Part shown: positions 24,956-37,125 of the stretch, piece by piece
Numbering within the stretch: position 1 is the first letter of the stretch
Layout: each line of letters begins with the position of its first letter
NCBI GenBank assembly: GCA_030062745.1
Contig: CP099854.1
Location: 11,186,014 to 11,250,013 of the forward strand
Length of the DNA stretch: 64,000 nucleotides
Direction: 5' to 3'
Source of the DNA: Capitulum mitella
Taxonomy: Eukaryota > Arthropoda > Thecostraca > Pollicipedomorpha > Pollicipedidae
Made by a program: the position numbers and the translations under genes
The notes under the pieces: model-generated
What the model was told of the DNA's origin: nothing
The model's input: only the letters and a program-made list of their open reading frames with translations
The model's database searches: none

Positions 24956-25731
24956 ATAAGTGTGCACAACAGTGACGTGAGCAGCACCGCATTCGTATTC
25001 CCAAACTTGTAGTTGACGTTGCTGTTTCTGGACAATGACACAGCCAACACCAATTTGCGGAATATACAACCACACTCTTCATGACGGTAATGCTTCGAGT
25101 ATTCTAGAATAATTATTTTATGCAAAAGTTGATCACATGGGCTCAAACTGTGGATCCCTTCGAATCCTTTTGCGGTGCAAAGGAACCGCCGCATTTCTGG
25201 GAGTAAGTAATTTTGTGGTGTCTGTTTGACGCTCCTGGTGACCAATATAGAAATATCGGTCTTTGCAGCTTTGTGCAACATTCCGTGGCGTGTTGAAAGT
25301 GTGCAGCAATATGCAAACTGACTTGCTGGGTCGTCCCGAGGCTCCAGATCGAGGCCACTAGTGTGTTCGCGTTACTCCGAATTTCAGAGTACAAAATGTT
25401 GCTATATTGCTAGTACACGGCAATCGGAGACCCTTAAACCTTTAACCTGTGTTTAAAGCTCTTTGAGAAAGTGCCCTTTTTAGAATCCCCGTGCCAAATT
25501 TAGCTGGAAACATGCATGGCATGACCCGTTAGCACAGACGTCACATCTGACCTAGCCTGTGACCTTGACCTTTGATAGCTTTGAGTCAGGTCGCACTCAG
25601 CGTAATACGTCAAGCCTCGAGATAAATCACCATCCAATCGTCAGTCCTTCCATCTGTTTTCCATTGTGATCGGGCAACTATGAACAAAAGGATCACTTTT
25701 GAGTGTCTGACCTGACCTGTGACGTCATCAG
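24956..25731. other. No gene recognised; TGACCT-rich end
   Basis: No exon recognised. At 25540-25730 TGACCT-type hexamers cluster next to TGACGTCA, as elsewhere in the window. Confidence 0.4.
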
Positions 25732-25905
25732 CAGACTTATGCTTAATTCCGCTTGACCGGGATCGATTCCGACTCTATAACGAAGCCAAGGACTCCGAAT
25801 CCGAATCCAATTCCATGCAACCAATTACGAGTGGAATCGATTCCGAATGCATTTCCAATGCGGCTGAAACTGCCTGATTCCGAATCCGAATCTGATTCCA
25901 CCTAA
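25732..25905 (+). repeat. GATTCCGAATC-rich dispersed repeat, copy 1
   Basis: Begins CAGACTTATGCTTAATTCCG and continues as a run of GATTCCGAATCCGAATC-type words. It shares its start with the copy at 49517. Confidence 0.7.
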
Positions 25906-25959
25906 TACCGTAAATGCTGTATACCCATAAAATTATACCGATCAATGCAATCAGTAGGA

Positions 25960-25962
<3 letters not shown>

Positions 25963-25996
<34 letters not shown>
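25963..25996. repeat. (TA)n microsatellite
   Basis: About 17 uninterrupted TA dinucleotides. Confidence 0.95.
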
Positions 25997-25999
<3 letters not shown>

Positions 26000-26471
26000 G
26001 CATTTATACATACATGCATACAGATACACATAGATATCAAAATATCAGTAATCAGGTACACAAACTTACTGCTACCAGGCGTCAATTCATTTTCTTTGAC
26101 AGCAGCCATGACCTCCCAATGTGGATCTACCCACCCCCCAACAGGTGATATAGGAAGGCTTCCTCCCCCAACATTTTTTATCAGTTTTAAGGAGGAGAAG
26201 AAAGTTCTGGAAACGGTAAATGATAACCTAAAATTGAAAATGAAAATTAATATGGACCAAAATAAAGCAGTTAAATCTAAGTTGACTAAGTCATCCAGGG
26301 GGAAGGTTAGGTAGTCAGGCCCTTGGCTCTCCCCCCCCCCCCCTATTATTTACACAAAAGGTTACCCCTGACTGCAGCTACCTAAACCATGAATTTCCAT
26401 CACTACCATTCAAACTTCTTAGTTGTGTCATGTGCTTTGTCCTTTACGTGACTCACCAAACGCAAGATGGT

Positions 26472-26516
26472 GTATATATCATATATATATATATACATAT
26501 ATATACATATATATAT

Positions 26517-26563
<47 letters not shown>
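26472..26563. repeat. (TA)n/(CATA)n microsatellite
   Basis: TA-rich run with CATA and CACA interruptions, ending in a long pure AT stretch. Confidence 0.95.
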
Positions 26564-26565
<2 letters not shown>

Positions 26566-27009
26566 CACGGATTAACAGTCTCATACATAGGCATGTGCCC
26601 AACAGTATTTACCTCTGGCTAATTAACCTAGAAGCAACAGCTCTCCCAGTCTCTCGCGAGTCGCGCTCGTGCGCCATATTATCAAACATTGTCTGACGTC
26701 ATTAACACATTGCCTGAAGAGAAACTGAAAAAACCATGCTACGATGGCTCTGTGCCGATTTTGCCCATGGAAAGGAGGAGGGCAAAGGATGAAGACCAGG
26801 ACTGGTGTGGCTGGTTTAGAAATAGGAGTTTAGGTGCAACTAAAGCTTCAGTGGGCCAAAAAGTTTTCCAGGACAGCTTGATACAAAGAAAGAAGAAAAG
26901 GATTAGGATCAAATAAGGGAAAGGATGTGCTCGACACAGACATCCTGCGCAACGGCACAAACGCGGTGCGAGTCGGCGCGAATTTGTTTGCATAAATGGT
27001 ATTGGTAAT
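26564..27009. other. No gene recognised
   Basis: A 75-codon plus-strand frame (26689-26916), rich in Lys and Arg, has no recognised domain or splice context. I treat it as chance. Confidence 0.4.
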
Positions 27010-27096
27010 GGTATCTAGCATCGGTTGGTTGGTTGGTTATTGGGGCTTAGGGGCGCACCGACTACAGGGTCATTCGGCGTCCAGGTATCTAGCATC
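27010..27096 (+). mobile_element. Very short retroposon-like insertion with 13-bp target duplication
   Basis: A 61-base insert (27023-27083) is flanked by a perfect 13-base direct repeat, GGTATCTAGCATC, at 27010-27022 and 27084-27096. The insert starts with (GGTT)4 and continues ATTGGGGCTTAGGGGCGCAC. On the minus strand the (CCAA)n therefore forms a tetranucleotide tail like those on the 3-prime ends of some non-LTR-derived short elements. It has no coding capacity. The flanking duplication makes insertion a strong inference; assigning it to a retroposon class is weaker. Confidence 0.7.
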
Positions 27097-27214
27097 AACA
27101 GCAAATATTTGGGTACAAATTACTGTCATAAGTAAAAAAAATCATTGTTTTCATAATGTTCACTTTTTAAGAAATCGAGGTAAGAAAGTAAGCATGACGT
27201 AGTACCTCAATATT

Positions 27215-27440
27215 AGCACGGCGTTTCCGCACTACTTACAATGTACAGTTCTGGCGCTCTTGCGACATGCCTGAAATCAATAACAACATCTGTCACCAGT
27301 CAAATACCTATGACTTTAGGCAGTAAGAGTAAGCATTTACGTTCTATTTACACACTATTTACGACGTACGGTTCTGACGTTCTTGCTATATGCCTCAAGT
27401 CAATAGCAATCGACATTCGTCACCAGGCAAATACCAATGA
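27215..27440 (+). repeat. Tandem duplication of about 100-120 bp
   Basis: The segment around 27225-27311 (ACTACTTACAATGTACAGTT, then ATGCCTGAAATCAATA) recurs at about 27345-27440 (ACTATTTACGACGTACGGTT, then ATGCCTCAAGTCAATA). The copies have clearly diverged. Confidence 0.8.
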
Positions 27441-27709
27441 AGCGGCAAAACTAAGTGGAGGTATGATAACATTACCTAGTACCTACTCACGGTCCCGCAG
27501 GGAACTGGTGTACCAGTGATATCTGTGTATTCTTTTCTTACTTTACTGGCTTGCCTTGAGTTAAAGATCCTTTGACCTGATTTAATTGTTCTGTATTTTG
27601 GAGCACAGCCTCATTCCCAATTACCTACCTACCTGCCTGACAGGCAATGTCCAGCCCATGTCACCATAAATAAACAGACCGTCGACATGAAGCTACGCAA
27701 AAGTGCTAT

Positions 27710-28061
27710 GGTAATCCTTTAGAAGCGCACGCCATAAACCAAGCACACTGGATGACACATATACGGCGCGCGTGGCAAAAGGAGACGTCAGCTGTTGCAA
27801 GAAACAACATTATGCACTGGAGCTCCAGGGTCGTGGATCACCTACTATTCGCTAACCTAACCTAACCTAACCAACCTAATCTAACCTAACCTAACCTAAC
27901 CTACTGTGTAAAACAAGAGCGAATAGTAGGTGATCTACGACCCTGGAGCTCCAGTGCATAATGTTGTTTCTTGCAACAGCTGACGTCTCCTTTTGCCACG
28001 CGCGCCGTATATGTGTCATCCAGTGTGCTTGGTTTATGGCGTGCGCTTCTAAAGGATTGCC
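27710..28061. mobile_element. 352-bp long-TIR element with 9-bp target duplication (Mutator-like MITE)
   Basis: Two arms of about 143 bases (27710-27852 and about 27919-28061) are near-perfect inverted repeats. The left starts GGTAATCCTTTAGAAGCGCA and the right ends with its complement, with one mismatch in the first few bases. A perfect 9-base direct repeat, AAGTGCTAT, flanks it at 27701-27709 and 28062-28070. Long TIRs with 9-bp duplications are typical of Mutator-like elements. The loop (27852-27904) is CCTAA pentamers, the arthropod telomere motif in reverse orientation. There is no coding capacity, so it would depend on a transposase made elsewhere. Confidence 0.85.
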
Positions 28062-28186
28062 AAGTGCTATCAAAGTCTTTAATACCTACACATCCATGGT
28101 TGTTAATGATTACATATATATCTTTTTTACCCGAAAACAATGGAAGGTTGCATTGTGGTAAAAACAGAATCAGGCATATTGCCATT

Positions 28187-28347
28187 TGATTCGCTTCCGA
28201 TTCCAGTGTTTCCACAGACTTACCGAATCAATTCCGAATCCGAGTCAACACATTTCCCAACCGAATCGATTCCGGATCCGATCCCGGGCCAAATAGAAGC
28301 GAATCCGTATTCGGTTCTGATTCCGCTGGAATCGAGCTCAAGTCTGG
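28187..28347 (-). repeat. GATTCCGAATC-rich dispersed repeat, copy 2
   Basis: A run of GATTCCGAATC-type words ends TGGAATCGAGCTCAAGTCTG. The reverse complement of that end matches the start of copies 1 and 3. Confidence 0.7.
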
Positions 28348-28444
28348 TCATCAGTGGCCCTAAAGTTAAAAAAAATATGTGGCACAAGATTGCACGGGCG
28401 GGTGCTATCGATTGCCGTTTAAATCATCCAAATCGGCCCATTGG

Positions 28445-28560
28445 ATTTTGAGACAGACGGGGTCGTTAAATGCCCCTCCCCCTTAATCAATGGAAAGTGG
28501 CAAAATACCCCTGTCAAAGCCGGGTTAAGCGACAGACGAACGTTCACGATGAACTGAAAC
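28445..28560. repeat. Fragment of an old dispersed repeat (AATGCCCCTCCCC ... GCCGGGTTAA)
   Basis: Conceptual minus-strand words Asn-Pro-Ala-x-Thr-Gly-Val-Phe and Ser-x-x-Gly-Pro-Ile here recur at 59580-59720. This suggests two remnants of one element. Confidence 0.45.
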
Positions 28561-30469
28561 TGTACGTCGACCCGCCCATCGGGCCGAGACACGAATGCGA
28601 CATACAATGGCTTCTTCACCCGCTGATTCTGACCCACCACAACTGAAAACACTCATAAGTAGATATTAAGTTTGTGAATGTCAAACGTTTGAATTTCTGC
28701 TTGTATGGCGAGGTGTTTTTTTTTCTGTTGACCGAACATTTCATAGGTAAGGATGAAATATTTCGAATCGAATATAATAAGGTGGCCATCTCCCCCCCCC
28801 CTCAGCACGGAATCCTACATACCGGGCAGGAGCACGGCAAAGGGTTAATCCGAGACATTGAGGAGCTGCCAAAAAGAAAAGAATAACAAGCTTGCTATGT
28901 AGTGGTTTTAAATGAACTATGGATTAAGAAACAGGCTGTTTCTGAAGTGTGCTAGTGTGTAGACAGACATACACAGATACAGCACTGGTATCCCACGGGA
29001 AACATTGTCTGAGAATCTGTCCTTAAATCCTCTCCTCAGTTTTCCCAATCTTCTTACGAGTAACGACTCATGCTTTTGAGTATGTGTCTTAGGCATACAC
29101 TGGCATTCGTTATTCGACCATGAGCATGCATGACACACCATCACCCTCAGTCAACTGTTTGTGAAAACACATTTTGTGGCGTAAAACCATACATTGGTGG
29201 GTGGGGGGGGGGGGGGGGAAGGAATGGAGCAAAAGGGAGACGCCACCTGCAAAACGGCAAAAATGCTGAAAGAGAGCGCCTTTCTTGCGTGTTTACATTG
29301 TTTCAAAGAGCATTTTGATGGCCAACAAAAACGTGGGATGAGTTAGAAAATGTCACGGATTGCTTTTTTCGCAATGAGGCCCGATCCTTATCTGGATGGC
29401 AGTTTGGATGGTAATTGCAACTTTCAGCTATTTACTTAACATTTAGCCAAGTGTTAAGTAGTAAAGACATGTTAATGCGCCATACCCATCAGGAAATTTT
29501 TCCAGAGTCAATGGACATGCGCATACCGCTCTGAAGTTCATTCTATCCTTGCAACGCCGTATATGTAAGTTACGTTCTCTGTAAGACAGGGACGGGTATA
29601 ACAGCACAGGATCCCTGACCTCCCTCGTTCCTATGCCTATGCAAAAAACATGTAATTGTCCCAAGAATTCAAGGATCATGATGGACTATTGGCAAAATGG
29701 AAATCTCTCTATGAAAGGTAAACCAGCTAAAATATTCTGGAATGCCACCATCTCCGATCGGGTTCTGTGCTACCATCTGTTCTCGGGCGGACCCCAGTTT
29801 TCAAAAGCCCTGAACAACACACACCATTAAATGGAAAAAAGTCATTGACCAGGCCACCACAGGCCAGGCAATATGACATCATAGACTGGATCACAGACAC
29901 TGTTTTAAGGTACTGTTATGACCCCAACATCCGTCTTTCCCTTGCATGTGACCAAGCATCAGGTCACACAGTGGTCTTTTGCGACTGTGTGACATCAAGC
30001 TAGGTCAACGTCGGTCAGCGGCTAGCTTTGTACAAAGTCAATTTGGTCTCTTCTCTGAGACAAATCTAGCGCTGCCGTCCAAAGTATTTCAGAAACAGAA
30101 CAACAAATACCATTTTTAAGTGTCACGTGAAATCCTGCCTAGAAAGATGTCAAGCGTAATCGGGCAGATAATAGTCTAATTTGACCTCGTGACCCAGGTG
30201 GTACCGGGTCACTTCGAAAAATATTGCTTGTCGTCCCACAGTTCCGACTATCCCGTCCCCGTCAATCTACTTTTGAAGCCATCGACAAGCAGCTGCCATT
30301 GTGAGTCTTTGAACTGGCTTGTGACGTCATCCATGAGATCGAGGTAAACAAATGGGGTATGTCTGGGGGCTAGTCACGGGTTTGGTACGTTTTACGTTTA
30401 GCAAGCATTGTCCATAAATGACAACAGTGCGTCTATTCACGAAAATGAAATCAAAGCGAACTCAATGGG
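28561..30469. other. No gene recognised
   Basis: Contains a 16-G homopolymer at 29203-29218 and TGACCT/TGACGTCA-type phrases near 29870-30340. No exon supported. Confidence 0.4.
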
Positions 30470-30492
30470 CATATATATATATATATATATAT
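30470..30492. repeat. (TA)n microsatellite
   Basis: About eleven AT dinucleotides. Confidence 0.9.
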
Positions 30493-30849
30493 GCCTCTCT
30501 ATGAAAATATTTACTGAAATAGGTAAACATACGTCCAGTGTTGTGTTCAGTGCCATGACATTGTTTGGTAACGATAATTTTCTTGCATAAATGCCAAACT
30601 AAACCGATAGAAGTAATAACTGATTTTATGACAGTAGAGAGACCTAGGGCCATTTGTTCTCGTTCATGAACCACTGTTAGATCTTGCAGACAACCTACAC
30701 TTCGACTGCGGTATTGATGGAAAGCATAGGATGAAGCCAGTATCATCTATTTTTAGCCCCGCTTGGCTTTGCGGTATCTATTCGCTGTAGCCATGTGTAG
30801 CTAGGATAAATGGATTATGTCGTTTTCCAGCAATGAGGCGTATGCATAT

Positions 30850-31545
30850 GCTCGTGGTCGTAGCAGACCCGGACCCGGAGGGGGGGGGCTGGAGTCTCTC
30901 TCTTAGCACTGTGGAGGCACCCTCTGCGCTGCACGCCGAGGAGCCCCGGATTTGGGCTGGAAGGTGCCCTCTGCGCGTCTTGCTGCCTCAGGCCACTTTC
31001 CTTGGTAAAGGGTCCCTGCTAACGCGTGAAAGGTGCGGCTGCGGACGCGGTAAGAGGCCTCTGACAGTCTGTAAAGGGGTTTTGTGTCGCCTTGCAGATG
31101 GCCCCTGCGGGTCTTTGGAACGACTTTACAAAGGGGTCCCTTGTCAGCTTGTATATAGAGTTCCCTGTTGCCCCCGCTGCATTGTAGAATCCTCCTACAT
31201 ACCTGTAGATGGGCCCCCTGCTAGCCTGTAAAGGGCGACCTGTTGGCCTATAAATGGGCCGTGCTAACATGTCAAGGGCCCACCTACGAGCGTTTAGATG
31301 GTCTCCTGCTGACTTCTAAAGGGTCCCCCTCTGCCGGCTCTACAGACCAAAGAGGCGCTGTGGAGGGACAATCTTCTAGCCCGCAAAGGGGCTCTCTGAT
31401 GGCCTGTAAAGGGACCCTCTGCCGGTCTGCAGAAGAAGCAAACGCGATTCCTGCTTCCGAATGAGGAGGCCCTCCTGAAGTCGGACCATCCCCCTGACCG
31501 AACGCCTAGGCCTCCTTAGGAAAATCCTGGGTGCGCCGCTGGGTT
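30850..31545. repeat. Degenerate CTGTAAAGGG repeat region, possible MITE
   Basis: A loose repeat of about 30 bases built on (C)TGTAAAGGGNCCC runs from about 31000 to 31430. The region starts CAGACCCGGACCCGGAGGGG and ends near GGAAAATCCTGGGTGCGCCG. The complement of that end resembles hAT-type CAGNGGCG..CCAGG ends. No flanking duplication was confirmed. Confidence 0.45.
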
Positions 31546-32269
31546 GTAGAAATGAGAAAATAACGACTCTCGGGCCATGAAGTCAAACACCTACTGTGTA
31601 TACTTTAAAGTTGGTACATGGGAGAAAATGATAACCTGCTCCCGAATCCATGATTCCAATGGGATGGATCTCGCATTGATTGTGCGACCGGCCTTGGTGG
31701 TCTTCAACAACACACAGTGCGAACCGCCAATAATGATTCATCGGACTCGTCAGAGCCTTCTCATTGCTACATAGAGGCGTGTTTTAGGGAAGGAACAACT
31801 AGCAGCCCTCTGCAACCCTCTGCAACTCCCTGGTCTGCAGCCCTCGCGCCGGCAAAAGGATCTAAATACAGCGCACCATCAGGCTGCCGAGATGGTCGAA
31901 ATTCCGGAGCGAAGCTCCGCGTCCCTTCGGAGTTGTCTCTGGCAGAGCCGTGCAATGATCGTGTGCAATAATCCTGCCTCAATGGGTTCCCTCATGTTCT
32001 ACGGCCTCTGATCCATCGCTAGCCCCAAAAGCCGCGGATCCGGAGTCCCAGTATCCGGACACCGAGAACCGTCCGGTCCGCCTCGCAACTCGAGGCAACG
32101 CATCTCTCGCCGACGAAAGGCATCAAATGGTTCATCTGACCTCGGCACCGCAAACGACGCAGCAGTTCCGTACAAGCTTCGTTTCCATCCGACACATCGC
32201 AATCCTCTGTTTACCTCGTAAATGAGCCATTCGCCACGGCCGAGCACGGCTTTATCAGGGCGCCGCGGA
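31546..32269. other. No gene recognised
   Basis: Ordinary sequence becoming GC-richer towards the right. Confidence 0.4.
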
Positions 32270-32660
32270 CCTCTGACCCGGCCAAATGGCCGGAACAGCT
32301 GATCCCGCGCGTTCGACAATGAGCTGCGCCGCAATGGCTCTCCGAGTACGGCGGCCGCGCAAAAACGCGCGCAAAAACTTATCAGGCGTGGCGTCAGCCG
32401 GCCAGGAAGGCGCGCGAGGGCAAAAACGGCGCGCTAAAAACTGGCCGCCCGCCTGTTATGGTCGTGTGGTTACACGCGAACGGGAAGAGGCGGGAATTAC
32501 GAGCCGCTCGTCCCGTCGGCGGGTGGGCAGCGTTCGCGCCTTTTCTGTGCGCGGTCTTCTGGCGGGTGATCTGCGCGAACTGCTGGAGTTCTCTGCGTAG
32601 GACGTCGAGGGTCGGGAAGTCCTGTGGTTCCAATGGAAACTGCCCGTTCACGGTGTATTC
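32270..32660 (-). other. CpG-rich stretch with a weak minus-strand exon candidate
   Basis: On the minus strand from 32651 a frame reads MNGQFPLEPQDFPTLDVLRR and continues ELQQFAQITRQK. It has a globular, helix-compatible composition unlike the surrounding chance frames. I do not recognise it. No clear acceptor or donor was identified, so it may be a gene fragment or chance. Confidence 0.2.
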
Positions 32661-35600
32661 AAGAGAGGGGCTAGCATTTTGCCAGAATGCTCAAAAAGCA
32701 TTGGGGACTGCTTGTGTTTACAAAGCAGACACAACCTCGATCACTGGCGCATCCGGGGGCGCGGAGGGTCATCGGGTCATGGCCTTTGGGGGTAGGTTGG
32801 GTTACACGGATGGAGGTTGTCCCTCCCCTGTAAACAAATGGTCTGGTTTCGCCTTGTCCTCGATGTGACTTTCTTGGTCACCTATAGGCGACTGTAGCTG
32901 TGAAATGCACGAAACAACAGCTTGCGACATCTTTGATAGTTCTATCGAGGTTCTGCGCATCGGCTGAGCGTCATTCACTAGATAACGCCGCCCGCAGTTG
33001 GGTAGGGCGATTGCCAATACATTCAGAATTATAATGGAATAGGATGGGAATGGCGAAGCTTTTAAAAAACTCATTGGTTAGCTATCATGATTATGGTGAG
33101 GAGTTTAACAGCTCTGCGATGTACGGCCAAACTGTGCACATATGTTTACAAGATTACAAACCACGTGTCTCTATTCAGAACTATGTAACAAGTGTTACCG
33201 ACGTATTACACATACACAGTGCAGAAAGGGAGGCTTATTACTCTCGAACCTACTGCTTCTTCAGCTATTTGCGAAGCATTTGCTCTTAATTTGTTAACTA
33301 CGTCTGGCTTTCAACCAAATCGTTTTTGCTGTTGCCCTTTTGAATTAACGCATCGGGGCCCTGTCGCACGCAGATGCCACGAAACATCTCGCCAACCCAG
33401 CTTCTTTCCCGTCCCTGTAGAAAACCCTGATACGCATCGTGGGTGGCGCAAGCCCTACTCTCTCGATAACCCATCCCGATCTTGATATTCGGCCAGTGCC
33501 TTGACGGCCGATGAGTACTAGTGCTCCATATCCTGGCTGTTGGCTGGATGTCCTGCCGCCGTGCCCTGTAACCGTCCCGTACCGCTGTACCGTTCACCGC
33601 TGCACCTGTATCGCGCCAGTACCGAGCTCGTCTCTCAGGGCTGGCGCCGGGCCGACAGCACGGAGCGTCCACACGCACCGCGCCCTGCCGGCTCGCAGCT
33701 CCCTGGACTGTCACGATACGGATCACATCCGGCCCGGCAAACCGGCGCACCGGGCCCGAACGTGGCGCGTCGGACAGCCGAACATAGCGCTCAGCTGTCA
33801 TCGGCAGTACTTACGACCGCCCATTAAACTGCACGAACTGGTAAATCGGTCGGAAAATTTCCGGGTTAAAACGCGAATCGTGCGTTAAAATTCAGAGCTT
33901 TGGAAACTGTTTCCAGGTGCCATGCAGCGTACCGAGAATTCCGCAAAAGGACGAAAAATTTTCAGCAGCTGCAGTATATCACGACGACATTCCGAACACA
34001 GTAGCCGGCTTTTTTCTGATACAACCCGGAAAACAGCACGCTCCTAACTTTTATTACTCACTAACGGCACTGCGATCATTTTCTTGTTCGAATAAAGACA
34101 GCAGCGTACTTGTGCAGCTATGTTGTCGTTAGCCCAGCTCACCATATTCACCAACATCCTTGTCTGCAATGGAGTTATGGCCCCAGACAATGGAACCGGC
34201 TTTGGAGACCGACCAACGGCCATTTGTTCGTTTTTCAGTTGGCAAGGACCTCAGCTCTACCTCTCGTACTGCGCTACCCTCTGGTTAGGTTTACTGGCCT
34301 GCAACTGCCCGGAATATTTCTGATGTGTTTAAATTTGTCACTGAAGGGACTGGGAATAAAAAGCCTTCCTGTATGGGCTTCCCACTGTCCCCCTGTTCTG
34401 GAGATGGCCTCACACGTCCATTATCTCCGACAAGCTTCTCTCTTTTGCTGGCAGAACTAACCCATCCAGTATCTCCGACAAGCCTCTCTCTTTTGCTAGC
34501 TGACCTCAACCAGTCTAATACCTCCGACAAACCTCTGCGATAAATGGCGTCTTCCCTGCCAATAACCATACGAACGTGAGATGTTGGATAGCAGACACAA
34601 AACTCGTGGTACGAGCCAAACTGCATGATGCCTCGCCACGACTGCGAGGAAGTGAATACTCCGGGGATGATCGATTTACAGGTAATCTGATAAGCCGCTG
34701 CAAGAGCTGACGTCGGGCATCAGAATTCGCAACACCCACACACCCACTCACGCAAACAAACCACGCCACTGTGACTACTCAGCACCCAGGCACCCAACCA
34801 CGTAGACAAACCACGGCACTGCAAAACAACTGTAGATAAAAACGTGTAAATGACGGACATAACTGTTTTTAGTAGTTAAAATATTCATCATTCTTTGATC
34901 GCTATTCGTTGTCTGACTCTGCAGTTTTCTTCCTTTGAAGTATCTCTCTTACTCAACACTCTGTATGAATCTCCAGGTCAATTTCTAAAAGACCACCATA
35001 ACTCATCTCAGCTGCTAAGCTTAAAACCGCAGCATCGAAATCATTCGGGATAAATTCATTGATTATATCTCGATACAAGCAACAGACAAAACGAGTAAAC
35101 GATCGAGGTGAAAAAATCATTGGTATATTACTGATAAACACAACAGCCTGAACAAAAAACAAAGCACTAAAAGCACCAAAAGGACACAGCGTCGAATTCA
35201 TGATCGTCTTGTCTATACATGGCACAAACAATTAGCTGTATGTTTCCAATGTCGAACATCGGCTTTTCAAATAGACATGCGCTGGTGGATCGAAGCCTGT
35301 CGTTTCTCCTAGGGAAGCTCCCATTAGCCCTGCATTTGAAGACATGGGATTATAAAAACCGCAGCGATACCTGATCCTACAAACAAACAGATTTAGCTCC
35401 GCATTACCGTGTAAAAACATTGCAGAAAAACGTGGTTAAACTCTACGTAAATCTGCAAATATTTGCTTGTTGGAAAAATTGCAATTTTGTTGTTTCCTCG
35501 CCTAGGTGATGGTATTTACTAGATGCGAACAAAGTCGTTTGACATTTTCCGTCATAAGACAAACAAGTGGAAAAAGAATGGTTGCATAAAACAAACACCA

Positions 35601-35939
35601 GAGAGGAAACAATACACTGCACTCTCAATGACGCAAAAAGAGAAAGGCACAGTAATGACACCACCAGAGATATGGGTGTTTGGAGAACTCGGTACATTTC
35701 CGGAGCAATTTAAAATCCTGTTTTTTTATCCGTTATATCTTAGCTCTTTACCTGTTACTTGAACCGCTGAAACATACCAAAAATGGTCATGGTTATGTTC
35801 TGATGACCGAAACGTCACTCAGTAACCAAAATTCAGTAAGCGTCACCAAAATTCAATAGGCCCCATTGCATCGCATCGAATCCACCTCCAACGATCGAAA
35901 ACAAATTCCACACATCCCCTCGATCCCACAGTCCTCCCC
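32661..35939. other. No gene recognised downstream of the secreted-protein gene
   Basis: AT-leaning intergenic sequence. A 167-codon minus-strand frame (33298-33801) and a 92-codon hydrophobic one (34953-35231) have no recognised motif. Confidence 0.4.
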
Positions 35940-36513
35940 TCACTCCCCGTCCTTTCCGCCATCCACGTAATCGAAGGTGGGGAAGTGTTCGAAGCCGGGT
36001 GGGTGCCGACTGAAAAACTCCAGTCCGGGGTCTCGGCCCCTCCTGTCTCCGCCGCGGTCCTCCGCGTGGTCCCTGGCGCGATCCTGGGACCGGCGGTCCA
36101 GCTCTGGTCCCGGTGCGGTCGCCGGCCGCCGCAGCGCCGCCACCTCGTAAGCGCGTGCCCGCCCGGGCGTCGAGTACTGGTGCCGCGCGAAGGGCGGCGC
36201 AGTAGCGCCGCCCAGCGGCAGCAGTTCGGCCGCCAGGCGGCGCTCCTGACGCTCGCGGTAGGCCCAGGTGGCGCTGGCGGCGTCCGTCTGTCCGTCCCAG
36301 GCGCTATCTTTCTCCGTCTGTCCAGAGCCTCGAGCGGCGCTGCGCTCTGCCCGGCCGGCGGCTCGGTGGGCGAGAACGTCTCCCGGTTCAGACCCTGCCG
36401 AGCGCCTGTGGCGGCGGCCGGGGGTCCGCTGGCGGTCGCCGTAGCTGGAGGAGATGCTGTAGCTCGGAGTGCCGGCCGGTCGGATCCCCGCCGGCGGACG
36501 CGCAGTCCTCCGT
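35940..36513 (-). CDS. Secreted charged protein, last exon (exon 7), frame uncertain
   Basis: This is the probable terminal exon after an acceptor CGGTTTCAG. In the frame ending at the stop at 35940 it encodes an Arg/Pro/Asp-rich tail. That tail includes PSYSISSSYGDRQRT, AYRERQERRLAAELL and a final PGFEHFPTFDYVDGG segment. This matches the rest of the protein in composition. The exon is 574 bases, so this frame needs two bases carried over, while exon 6 ends on a complete codon. The frame that does fit starts TEDCASAGGD, giving a plausible fourth cysteine, and stops at 36388. A one-base indel, a missed small exon, or true use of the shorter frame could explain this. Confidence 0.55.
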
Positions 36514-37055
36514 CTGAAACCGAGCGCGGCTCGCTTCAGACGCCCGTCTAAACTGGCAGCAGCGCAGCCTCAACACGAACTGAACAACGCTGGGCCTGAA
36601 TTTAGCATAGTCTCCGTGACGTTAGCTGTTTGCTCTTAAATATGAATCATGCCCTCATGTAATAAAATTGTAACATGTAACATGTAACAAAATCTTGCTG
36701 ACCCAAAAATTCTTCGGTTCTAAAGAAGCTTGAAGTAAAACTCTAAAGAGTTTCTATAAATATCGCCATTTATAGAACTGTCCCATCGTTCAGCCATTCA
36801 AGGCCGAGTTTGACGTACTCAGACGAAGACGTCTGGGATGCGCCTAAGTCATCTCACTTTCAACAGTGTTATGCTAAATGATATTCTTTGTCAGTAATGT
36901 GACTAGATGCTTCCTGTGAGAAAGTCATTGACAAACAATGCAGATTAGCATCGGTTGTTTCTTGGAATCGGTATCCGATGCCGCCAACTCTGGTTGGTTT
37001 GGAACTCTCAACGCCACCGGTTTACGCCCCTCGGTTGATTACGTTACCCTTTCTC

Positions 37056-37125
37056 ATTGGTTGAAATCACGTCAATTTTATGCCTTCTGGCCCGGATAAT
37101 TTCCGTTTGTAGGGAGTATAAATAG
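37056..37125 (+). promoter_or_regulatory. CCAAT/TATA promoter-like site
   Basis: ATTGG (inverted CCAAT) at 37056-37060 precedes TATAAATAG at 37117-37125 by about 57 bases, a classical pol II spacing. The start site would be near 37147. The next reading frame is the 43-codon one at 37219. It lies antisense within intron 6 of the secreted-protein gene. Confidence 0.4.

Noticed and set aside
33298..33801. 167-codon minus-strand open frame with GYRESRACATHD-like stretch
   Set aside because: Could be an old element fragment, but I could not match it to a family or find its borders.
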